A stretch of 43,857 bases of DNA from Bacteroidales bacterium (lineage in GTDB: Bacteria; Bacteroidota; Bacteroidia; Bacteroidales; GWA2-32-17): the NCBI GenBank assembly GCA_026416095.1, contig JAOAFV010000023.1, positions 1 to 43,857 of the forward strand, in the 5' to 3' direction. Each line of letters begins with the position of its first letter. Positions within the stretch are counted from its first letter, which is position 1. The translations under genes were made by a program, and so were the position numbers. Positions 8,193 to 16,210 of this stretch are shown here, one piece after another. The notes under the pieces are model-generated. The model was not told the DNA's origin and ran no database searches. It saw only the letters and a program-made list of their open reading frames with translations.

Positions 8193-8200
8193 ATGCAAAT

Positions 8201-11200
8201 ATGAAAAAAAATTTTTTTATTTCACAATTTTTTATTTTTTTATGGAGTTTCTTATATTTTTCAAAACTCTTTGCTCAAATTGACACTATATCAGGCTTAT
8301 CTTTATGGATTAGATCTGATAGTGGTATAGTATTAGATTTAGCAGGTCGAGTAAAGCAATGGTATGATTTTTCTCCTAATAGTTTTATCTTTATTCAAAA
8401 TGATTCATTAGCTAGGCCAAAACTTTTAATTGATAATTCTTTCTTTTGTCCTACGTTGTATTTTGATGGATTAAATGATTTTTTTGATGGTGGTAATATT
8501 TTAAATTTATCACCCACCGGTAATACTATTTTTATTTTGGCTAAATATAAAGGCAATGGTTCAATTGTAGCTAAAAGTTTATATGGGCCAGCAAATGCTA
8601 GATATGCTTCCCTTATTATGAATAATGCTTTACTTTTTCTTTATCAAGATAATTATGACAGATCTGTTTTAGTACCCTTGCAAGATAGTATTTTTTTAGT
8701 AACAATAAATAAAAACAACAGTACCAATTCAATAAATATTTCCATTAATGGTATTCAAAAAAATACAATTTCTTTTGATGGTTCATATCCAATGACTTCT
8801 CAATACAATTTTTTAATAGGAGCATACAATAATGAAGCAGGTACTATACCCCCAATCCTTTTTTTTAACGGGTATATTTACGAAATTATTTTTTTTAATA
8901 GAAACCTTACCTTGCATGAGCAAAAAAATATAGAAAATTATCTAATGAACAAGATTATTCCACCATTGAAATTACCAGAGGATACAACATTATCATTATT
9001 TTGTCCTTTTACAATAAAACCTAAAAAAATATATTCATCTTATTTATGGAATACTGGTGAAACAACCGATTCAATTGTAGTAACAAAATCAGGAATTTAT
9101 TCATTAACAGTAACTGATATTTTTGGAAGAGTGAGTTCAGATAGTATTTTAATTAATTTTCCAATAGGTGATGATTTTTTATATGAAAGATTTCTTTGTT
9201 TAAATGATAGTATTACTATTCACACGAATTTAGATGAACAATTTTATGATTTTATATGGAGCAATAATTATACAAGTTCTTATATTACTATTGATACGCC
9301 TGGTAAATACTGGTTTTCAATTGTTGATACTGCAAATTGTATATTTCATTCAGACACCATAAATGTATATTTAGATAGCATTGCTTTTAATGACTTTTTA
9401 GATGATACTACTATAATTTGTTTTGGTGATACTGTAAAAAGCAATGCATTAGATAATTCTTTTTCTTATTTATGGTCAACAAATGATACGTTATCATTCA
9501 TTTTACCTAATATTACAGGATGGTATAAGCTTACTGTAACGAATGTAAATAACTGCAGAAAAATTGATAGTACTTATGTAATTATAAAGGGACAAAAACC
9601 CGTAATTTCTTGGCAAAAAACTCATTCTTGTCTTAATTCTCCTATAAAATATAGTTGTTTTTCGGAAGATAGTATTCAGTTATGTAAATGGATTTTTAAT
9701 AATAACGATACGTTATTTGGACAAGAAGTATACTATCAATATCAGGATAGTGGTGTTTATCTTAATACACTTAATGTTATAAGTATTAATAATTGTGAAA
9801 CTTTGTTAACCTTTAAAGATACTATATATGATAACCCTCGAGCAGGCTTAAAATATAAATTAGGATGTCTTGGACAAAATACAATTTTAGAAAGCAATTC
9901 TATTGTTCAATTTAACGATTCTATTGTAGAATATTATTGGTTAATAAATAATCAAACATATTTTGGTAGTATAATTCAGTTAGATTTAAATCCAGGCAAA
10001 TTTCTTATTTTTCACAAAGTTAAAACTCAACATAACTGTGAAGACACAATTTTATACAATTTAAATGTTAAGAATCCTTCTTTACCATTACCTGCCCTAA
10101 TCAATTTTCCTTCGAATAATCAAAATGTTTTATCCGACACAGTTCTTTTTTCATGGGACAATTTTAATCAATTATCTTACATTAAAATAAGTTATGATTC
10201 TAATTTTTCAAATATTTTGATTAAAAGTCCCTTATCTTATAACAATTTTTTTGCTTATCCAGTAGATTCAAATAAAACTGTTTACTGGAAAATAATTACT
10301 TTTAATGAATGTAATGATTCAATAATTTCAAGTATTTATAGATTTAGTACTTATAAAAACTTTAAAAATAGTTACTTATCATTATGGTTAATGGCAGACT
10401 CACAAGTTTATACACTTAATAATAGAGTTTATGAATGGAAAGATATTTCAAATAATCAGTACATTTTATCTCAATCAAATATTTCCTTTTCACCTTTTCG
10501 TTCTATTTCAACAATTTTAAATAATCGTTATGTTATAAAATTTAATGGTATAAATAATTTTCTTTTTGGTGGAAAAATTTTACCAATTAGTGCTAGAGGA
10601 AATTCTTTTTTTATTTTAGGTAATACTAATTCCAGTAATGGTACTTTCATTTCAAAGTCACTTTTAGGAAATGCTGAGTCTCGTTATTCTTTGTTTGTTG
10701 AAAATTCTGAAATTAAGTTTTTATATCATGATTTAAACAATAATATCTTTACTTTACCTGTAAATAATAATTTTCATCTTTGGACAATACTTATAAACAA
10801 GGTTGAATCGGTAGCGAAAATTTTTGATAATTCAATATATAAAGGAAGTTTTAATTTTAGTGCTACATACAATTGGAATAATGTTTACGATTTCTTAATT
10901 GGTGCTTATAATAACACTGAAGGAACTGTACCTCCTGGAGGTTACTTTTTAAATGGGAACATTGCAGAAATACTGATTTACGATACAATCGTGTCTGACC
11001 TTGAACATAAATTAATAGAAACCTACCTTATGGACAAATATGCCCCACCTGTTTCTTTGCCAGCAGATACAGTATTAACTTCTTTTTGTCCGTTTACAAT
11101 TAAACCCAATGGTTACTTCATTTCTTATTTATGGAATACAGGCGATACGTCCTCTTCTATTGCAATTACCAAAAGTGGCAAATATATGATTACAACTACA

Positions 11201-13480
11201 GATATATTCGGGCGTGTTAGCAAAGATTCTATGATTGTTACATTCCCGCAGACTAATATTCCCGATACAATTGTTATTTGCTATGGCGATTCTGCATTAG
11301 TAACATCTGCTCTCGGAAATCTGGTTGATTATTACTGGAGCACAGGAAGCAAAAAGAATTATTCATATGTCAAGCAACATGGTTGGCACTATGTTACAGT
11401 TACCGATTTAACAGCATGTTCAACTATAGATTCGTTTTTTGTTAAAGTAGATAGCTTAAGCATTATTCCACTATTTATAAACGACACATTAAATCTTTGT
11501 AGTGGCAATTTACTTACGATTCAGCAAAATTTGTCTAATATTACCTCTTATTTGTGGGAACCTACTCTCGACTCCACAAGTGCCATTGTTGTAGATCAGA
11601 GTCAATTGTATACCGTAGAAGTTAAAAATATTTATGGGTGTAGTAATAAAGATTCTATTTATATTAATATTATTGGTATTGCTCCAATTGCTCAGTACAT
11701 AGCTAGTCATACTTGTTTTGGCGATACAACTTACTTTACAGATAATTCTATTGTTCAAGATAGTGCTTCAATTTGCGAATGGCTTTGGATTGTAAATAAT
11801 TCTGATTCTATTTATACTCAAAATTTCAAATATTTATTCCCTAATTATGGAATTCATAATGTTAGGCTTATAGTTAAAACTACAAACCAATGTTATGACG
11901 ATACAACAAAAAATATAATTATTCACCCTCTTCCAAATCCTAATTTTAATATTTACGGCCTTTGCAATAATAAACCAACTTACTTTATAAATACATCGAC
12001 AATACCTTTTGATACTATTGTTAAATACGAATGGAATTTTGGCGATAATTCTGCTATAGATACATCGAAAAATCCTGTGCACGTTTATAACTTATATCAA
12101 GATTACAATGTTCAACTTATTGCAACTTCAAATCAAAATTGTGTTGATAGTATTGTAAAAACAATAACTATAAAACAAACTCCTTTAGCAGGTTTTTTTA
12201 CTTCTGCAACTTGTGTTGAAACGCCAGTTTATTTTATAGATACCAGTAAAACCAACTATTATTATCCTTTAATTAAATGGGAATGGTATTTTGGCGATGG
12301 TAATTTTTCTAACTTACCAAATCCTATACACGTTTTCAATAGTGTTGGAAATTATGAATGTACTTTGATAGTACAATCATTGAACGGATGTAGCGATACA
12401 GCAAAAAAGATAATTTCGGTATCGTCGAATCCTATTGCTATAATTGCTAACGACACAGCATGTGCAAAGAATTTTTTTAGAATTTATGATTTTTCTACTG
12501 CCGAAAATGCCACAATAATCAATAGAAAGTGGATAAAAGATCACCAATTAATTAATTCTAGTAACGACACTATTATATTGTATTCCAATGTTCCCGATAC
12601 GCTTCTTCTTTATTTATATGTAGAAACTAATACAGGATGTAGTGATTCGGTAAGTAAAGAAATTATTATTTATCCTTTGCCATCTATATCATTTTCTGTT
12701 TCTCCACAAATTGGACCAGCACCTTTAACTGTCAATTTTATTAATAATTCTTCGCCAGGCACATCTTTTTGGAACTTTGGAAATGGCGATACTTCTACAA
12801 AAACCTCACCACAATATACATACCTTGATACAGGAAGTTATACAGTTTTGCTAATACAACAAAATGAATACACTTGCAAAGATTCTGCTATTAAAACAAT
12901 AAAAGTTGTACCTCCTTTATACGACCTAATGGTTAACGAATTGAATTTTACCGCAAATGCAGGTGTTTTACAATTTAAATGTAAAATTATTAATTCTGGT
13001 ACGTTGCCTGTAACTAATATAATTCTTAAGTTAAACATTAATAGTGTTTTTAATGTTTTTGAAATTATTAAAGATACTATTTTGCCTTTAGATTTTATAG
13101 TTTATAATATGAATACAATAATTCCAATTCCTGAAGGTGGTATTAAATATGCATGCTTAACTGCATCGATAGACGCCGAAGAAATTAATTACACTAATAA
13201 TATTGCTTGCATAGCTTCTGAAAATGTCGATAATTTGCTTATTATTTATCCTATACCTACCAACGATTACTTAAATATAATGTTTAATAGCAAAGAAAAA
13301 CAGCAATCAGTAATTAAGGTATACGATACCAAAGGAAATTTAATTATTTCTGAAATGGTAGTTTTAAATAATGATGTCAATGTAATTAAACTAAATACTT
13401 TTAAACTAAAAAAGGGCTTATATTTCTTAAAAATAACAACTAAGTATTCTAATTTTGTCGAAAAATTTATAAAGAATTAG
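8201..13480 (+). CDS. Very large T9SS cargo protein with duplicated LamG-like modules and PKD domains
   Basis: A 1759-aa secreted protein. It begins with a signal peptide (residues 1-26, ending LFAQ). A LamG/concanavalin-like module (about 30-245) with an Ig-like segment (250-320) follows. Both are repeated at about 724-935 and 950-1020, sharing IGAYNN, CPFTIKP, SYLWNTG and TDIFGRVS. Cys-containing Ig-like repeats lie between them. At least three PKD domains follow (YEWNFGDNS near 1277, WEWYFGDGN near 1363, FWNFGNGD near 1523). The final 80 residues form a T9SS type A sorting domain (YPIPTNDYLNI near 1681, GLYFLKI at the end). It should cross the outer membrane and be surface-attached or released. 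An adhesin or matrix role is inferred; no catalytic domain is seen. Confidence 0.92.
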   Translation: MKKNFFISQFFIFLWSFLYFSKLFAQIDTISGLSLWIRSDSGIVLDLAGRVKQWYDFSPNSFIFIQNDSLARPKLLIDNSFFCPTLYFDGLNDFFDGGNILNLSPTGNTIFILAKYKGNGSIVAKSLYGPANARYASLIMNNALLFLYQDNYDRSVLVPLQDSIFLVTINKNNSTNSINISINGIQKNTISFDGSYPMTSQYNFLIGAYNNEAGTIPPILFFNGYIYEIIFFNRNLTLHEQKNIENYLMNKIIPPLKLPEDTTLSLFCPFTIKPKKIYSSYLWNTGETTDSIVVTKSGIYSLTVTDIFGRVSSDSILINFPIGDDFLYERFLCLNDSITIHTNLDEQFYDFIWSNNYTSSYITIDTPGKYWFSIVDTANCIFHSDTINVYLDSIAFNDFLDDTTIICFGDTVKSNALDNSFSYLWSTNDTLSFILPNITGWYKLTVTNVNNCRKIDSTYVIIKGQKPVISWQKTHSCLNSPIKYSCFSEDSIQLCKWIFNNNDTLFGQEVYYQYQDSGVYLNTLNVISINNCETLLTFKDTIYDNPRAGLKYKLGCLGQNTILESNSIVQFNDSIVEYYWLINNQTYFGSIIQLDLNPGKFLIFHKVKTQHNCEDTILYNLNVKNPSLPLPALINFPSNNQNVLSDTVLFSWDNFNQLSYIKISYDSNFSNILIKSPLSYNNFFAYPVDSNKTVYWKIITFNECNDSIISSIYRFSTYKNFKNSYLSLWLMADSQVYTLNNRVYEWKDISNNQYILSQSNISFSPFRSISTILNNRYVIKFNGINNFLFGGKILPISARGNSFFILGNTNSSNGTFISKSLLGNAESRYSLFVENSEIKFLYHDLNNNIFTLPVNNNFHLWTILINKVESVAKIFDNSIYKGSFNFSATYNWNNVYDFLIGAYNNTEGTVPPGGYFLNGNIAEILIYDTIVSDLEHKLIETYLMDKYAPPVSLPADTVLTSFCPFTIKPNGYFISYLWNTGDTSSSIAITKSGKYMITTTDIFGRVSKDSMIVTFPQTNIPDTIVICYGDSALVTSALGNLVDYYWSTGSKKNYSYVKQHGWHYVTVTDLTACSTIDSFFVKVDSLSIIPLFINDTLNLCSGNLLTIQQNLSNITSYLWEPTLDSTSAIVVDQSQLYTVEVKNIYGCSNKDSIYINIIGIAPIAQYIASHTCFGDTTYFTDNSIVQDSASICEWLWIVNNSDSIYTQNFKYLFPNYGIHNVRLIVKTTNQCYDDTTKNIIIHPLPNPNFNIYGLCNNKPTYFINTSTIPFDTIVKYEWNFGDNSAIDTSKNPVHVYNLYQDYNVQLIATSNQNCVDSIVKTITIKQTPLAGFFTSATCVETPVYFIDTSKTNYYYPLIKWEWYFGDGNFSNLPNPIHVFNSVGNYECTLIVQSLNGCSDTAKKIISVSSNPIAIIANDTACAKNFFRIYDFSTAENATIINRKWIKDHQLINSSNDTIILYSNVPDTLLLYLYVETNTGCSDSVSKEIIIYPLPSISFSVSPQIGPAPLTVNFINNSSPGTSFWNFGNGDTSTKTSPQYTYLDTGSYTVLLIQQNEYTCKDSAIKTIKVVPPLYDLMVNELNFTANAGVLQFKCKIINSGTLPVTNIILKLNINSVFNVFEIIKDTILPLDFIVYNMNTIIPIPEGGIKYACLTASIDAEEINYTNNIACIASENVDNLLIIYPIPTNDYLNIMFNSKEKQQSVIKVYDTKGNLIISEMVVLNNDVNVIKLNTFKLKKGLYFLKITTKYSNFVEKFIKN

Positions 13481-14076
13481 TGATTAGGGTCTTTTTTAAC
13501 AATAGAGAAATAAAGGTTATTGAAAGTAATAAAGTCGATAATACATCACAGTCGGTAGCGGCATTATGCGATTTTTTAGAAAAAGACATTAAAAGTATTT
13601 GTTTAAAGGTAAATAATCTTTCAGATTTTTTTGATAAAATAAAAAGTAAATTTACTTTTATTGATGCTGCGGGTTCTATTATTATTAACGAAGAAAATAA
13701 AGTGCTTCTTATACACCGCCGCAACAAATGGGACCTACCTAAAGGGAAAATAGATAACAATGAAAGCCCTCTTTCTGCTGCTATCCGCGAAACCTACGAA
13801 GAATGTAATATTCTTTTAAACGAAAAAAATGCTTCTTTTTTCGATTATACTTATCATATCTATATTCAAAATAATATTAGATATTTTAAGCGTACCTACT
13901 GGTTTTTATTTTTCTTAAAGGAAAAAATTTTAAACACTTTAATACCACAAAAAGATGAAGAAATTAATATGATTATATTTGCTACAAAAGATGAGTGGAA
14001 AAATATTTATTCTAACAATTCTTATCGAAATATTGTTAATCTTTTAAGTAGGTTAGAAAAGTTAAATAAATGGTAA
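13480..14076 (+). CDS. NUDIX hydrolase
   Basis: A 198-aa protein with the beta strands and Nudix box of the MutT superfamily: GKIDNNE (89-95) through RETYEE (103-108). The leading segment KWDLPKGK is the usual approach to the box. The box position normally held by Gly is Asn110 (EECNI), a mild departure that keeps all the metal-binding Glu residues. The N-terminal 60 residues match the extension common in Bacteroidota members. The start is a GTG overlapping the preceding stop by one base (TAGTG), so translation is coupled to the cargo gene. The 3' end overlaps the glycosyltransferase by 7 bp. The substrate cannot be predicted; nucleoside diphosphate derivatives are typical. Confidence 0.88.
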   Translation: MIRVFFNNREIKVIESNKVDNTSQSVAALCDFLEKDIKSICLKVNNLSDFFDKIKSKFTFIDAAGSIIINEENKVLLIHRRNKWDLPKGKIDNNESPLSAAIRETYEECNILLNEKNASFFDYTYHIYIQNNIRYFKRTYWFLFFLKEKILNTLIPQKDEEINMIIFATKDEWKNIYSNNSYRNIVNLLSRLEKLNKW

Positions 14077-15086
14077 AATATAAGAGTATAAGCATTTTAA
14101 TTTCAACTTCGAATCGAGCAAAAATTTTGGAAAAAACTTTGCATAATATTTATAATAAACAAAATTTACCACCAACAAATTTTGAAGTTATTGTTACTAA
14201 CGATGGCGACGAAGATCTGGAGTTTTTAAATAATGTATATCTAAATAAAGGTAATTTTAAGATAGTTAAAAATCATCATAAAAAAGGACTTGCAGGAGGT
14301 AGAAATAATGGAGTAGAATATGCCAAAAACGAACTTATTATTTTTTTTGACGATGATATTCTTGTTTACGACGACTTTTTTATTAAAATATTAAATGTTC
14401 ACAATAAACTTGATAATATCATATTAGGAGCATATAGAATATACCCTCCTGAATTAGAAGAGCAAGCAAAAAAATATGCTTTCGGTCGATATAAGTTAAA
14501 ACATGAGTACTCGGCAATTGATATTGAAACATTAAAAAAAGTTGAGGAATTAGAATTTAATAATATTTTTGAGGCATATAGTGTAGCAGGATTTGCAATG
14601 TCTATGCCCAAAAAAGTATATGAACTTGTTGGCCCTTTTAACGAAACATTTGAATATGCAGGTTGCGAAGATGCAGAATTTTGCTATAGAGCTAAAAATT
14701 TAAATATCCGTTGTTTTGTCGATATTTCTAATGTCTGTTATCATAACGAATTAGATAACTTTGAACTTAAACGTTGGTTATATAGGCAAGCAACAGGAAT
14801 ACAAAGTGCGGTAGTAATGTGCAAATTACATCCCGAAGGGAAACAACATCCAACATGGTACTTAAATGCTCCAATTGAAAGAAACGATAGCTTTAAAGTT
14901 GTTATTCATAAAATTTTTAAAATATGTATTTCTTTCTTTCCTATTTTTAAAATCATTTATACTATTACAAAAATTGGCGAATTTTCAAGAATACCAGATT
15001 TTGTGTTATTTAGATTTTATAACTTATTATGGATGGCATCGACTTTTAAAGCATTTAGGAAAGCTTATAAGAAACACTTTGGGTAG
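14070..15086 (+). CDS. Glycosyltransferase family 2
   Basis: A 338-aa GT-A enzyme. The N-terminus ISILISTSNRAKILEKTL, then EVIVTNDGDED (nucleotide-binding Asp), GLAGGRNNGVEYAKNE and the metal site FFDDDIL are all present. AGCEDAEFCYRAK matches the ED motif of processive and chondroitin-type family 2 enzymes. The C-terminal region has one hydrophobic stretch (ICISFFPIFKIIYTI) that may attach it to the membrane. It overlaps the NUDIX gene by 7 bp, and both follow the T9SS cargo gene. It might glycosylate surface material, but the acceptor is unknown. Confidence 0.9.
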   Translation: MVKYKSISILISTSNRAKILEKTLHNIYNKQNLPPTNFEVIVTNDGDEDLEFLNNVYLNKGNFKIVKNHHKKGLAGGRNNGVEYAKNELIIFFDDDILVYDDFFIKILNVHNKLDNIILGAYRIYPPELEEQAKKYAFGRYKLKHEYSAIDIETLKKVEELEFNNIFEAYSVAGFAMSMPKKVYELVGPFNETFEYAGCEDAEFCYRAKNLNIRCFVDISNVCYHNELDNFELKRWLYRQATGIQSAVVMCKLHPEGKQHPTWYLNAPIERNDSFKVVIHKIFKICISFFPIFKIIYTITKIGEFSRIPDFVLFRFYNLLWMASTFKAFRKAYKKHFG

Positions 15087-15114
15087 TTTATAAATTTATT
15101 CATATGAACAGTTT

Positions 15115-15145
15115 TTTGTTTTTTTTCAAACATCGCATACATTTG
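15115..15145 (+). promoter_or_regulatory. Bacteroidota-type promoter for fabD
   Basis: A -33 TTTG (15115-15118) is followed after 19 bp by the -7 element TACATTTG (15138-15145), and the fabD ATG is at 15160. This is the best full match to TTTG-N19-TAnnTTTG found in the window. It lies in the 73-bp gap after the glycosyltransferase gene. Confidence 0.6.
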
Positions 15146-15159
15146 CAAAAACTTGGTTT

Positions 15160-16047
15160 ATGAAAAAAGCATATATTTTTCCAGGACAAGGTTCACAATA
15201 TTGTGGTATGGGTAAAGATTTGTATGAGTCGAATCAATTGGCTCGCGACTACTTTGAAAGAGCTAATGAAATTTTAGGGTATAGAATTACAGAAACAATG
15301 TTTAATGGTAGCGAAGAAGAGCTACGTCAAACAAAAATAACACAACCAGCAATATTTTTACATTCCGTAATACTTGCTTTTATTGCCAATGGGAAATTTA
15401 CGCCCGACATGGTTGCTGGGCATTCATTAGGAGAATTTTCGGCTTTAGTTGCAGCTAAAGCTATATCATTCGAAGATGGCTTGAAACTGGTGTATTCGAG
15501 AGCAATGGCCATGCAAAAGGCATGCGAAGCTACACCTTCAACTATGGCAGCAATACTTGGTGTCGACGATAATGTTGTTGCCGAAGTTTGCTATTCTATA
15601 AAAGACGATATAGTTTGTCCTGCTAATTATAATAGCCCTGGCCAGATTGTAATTTCTGGCACAGTAACAGGTGTAGAAAAAGCTATAGCCGAACTTCAAA
15701 AGAAAGGCGCTAAAAGAGCTATAAAACTAAATGTAAGTGGAGCTTTCCATTCTCCTTTAATGGAAAGTGCTAGAAAAGAATTATCTGAAGCTATTAATAA
15801 TACTAAATTCAATGAACCCATATGTCCTATTTATCAGAATGTCACAGCATTACCAGAAGTAAATCCTGAAAAAATAAAAGAAAATTTAATTTTACAATTA
15901 ACCGCTCCAGTTAAATGGACTCAAACTATTCAGAATATGATAAAAGATGGTGCTACCACATTTATCGAAGTTGGTCCTGGACAAGTGTTACAAAATCTAG
16001 TAAAGAAAATAGATAAAAATTTAGAAGTTTTTTCGCTACAATTATAA
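15160..16047 (+). CDS. fabD: Malonyl-CoA:ACP transacylase
   Basis: A 295-aa enzyme, full length for FabD. It transfers malonyl from CoA to acyl carrier protein to supply elongation units for fatty acid synthesis in the cytoplasm. Visible signatures are FPGQGSQ at the N-terminus, catalytic Ser89 in GHSLGE, the substrate-carboxylate Arg114 in YSRAMAMQ and catalytic His197 in GAFHSPLM. The closing FIEVGPGQVLQNLV is also typical. It has its own promoter-like sequence and no fab neighbours here, so it appears to be transcribed separately from the rest of the pathway. Confidence 0.97.
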   Translation: MKKAYIFPGQGSQYCGMGKDLYESNQLARDYFERANEILGYRITETMFNGSEEELRQTKITQPAIFLHSVILAFIANGKFTPDMVAGHSLGEFSALVAAKAISFEDGLKLVYSRAMAMQKACEATPSTMAAILGVDDNVVAEVCYSIKDDIVCPANYNSPGQIVISGTVTGVEKAIAELQKKGAKRAIKLNVSGAFHSPLMESARKELSEAINNTKFNEPICPIYQNVTALPEVNPEKIKENLILQLTAPVKWTQTIQNMIKDGATTFIEVGPGQVLQNLVKKIDKNLEVFSLQL

Positions 16048-16181
16048 AACTCAACTTTATAAGTATAGTTTTCATTTTTTTAATTAAAAATATTTTAAGA
16101 AAGTTTACTAATTTTTTTAACAATTTTTTTGAGAAAAATGTTAATATCTTCTTTTTTCTTTTATTTTTTTACGCTATAAAT

Positions 16182-16189
16182 TATTTTTG
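16182..16189 (+). promoter_or_regulatory. Bacteroidota-type -7 promoter element
   Basis: TATTTTTG matches TAnnTTTG and lies 21 bp before the ATG of the MORN_2 repeat gene, within the 163-bp gap after fabD. The region is very T-rich, so chance matches are possible, and no -33 TTTG is present. Confidence 0.35.
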
Positions 16190-16210
16190 CATTGTATCTA
16201 AAATAGGTTT

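Noticed and set aside
16048-16090. Possible terminator after fabD (AAAACT/AGTTTT with a following T-run)
   Set aside because: The stem is only 6 bp with a long loop, no better than chance in this AT-rich DNA.
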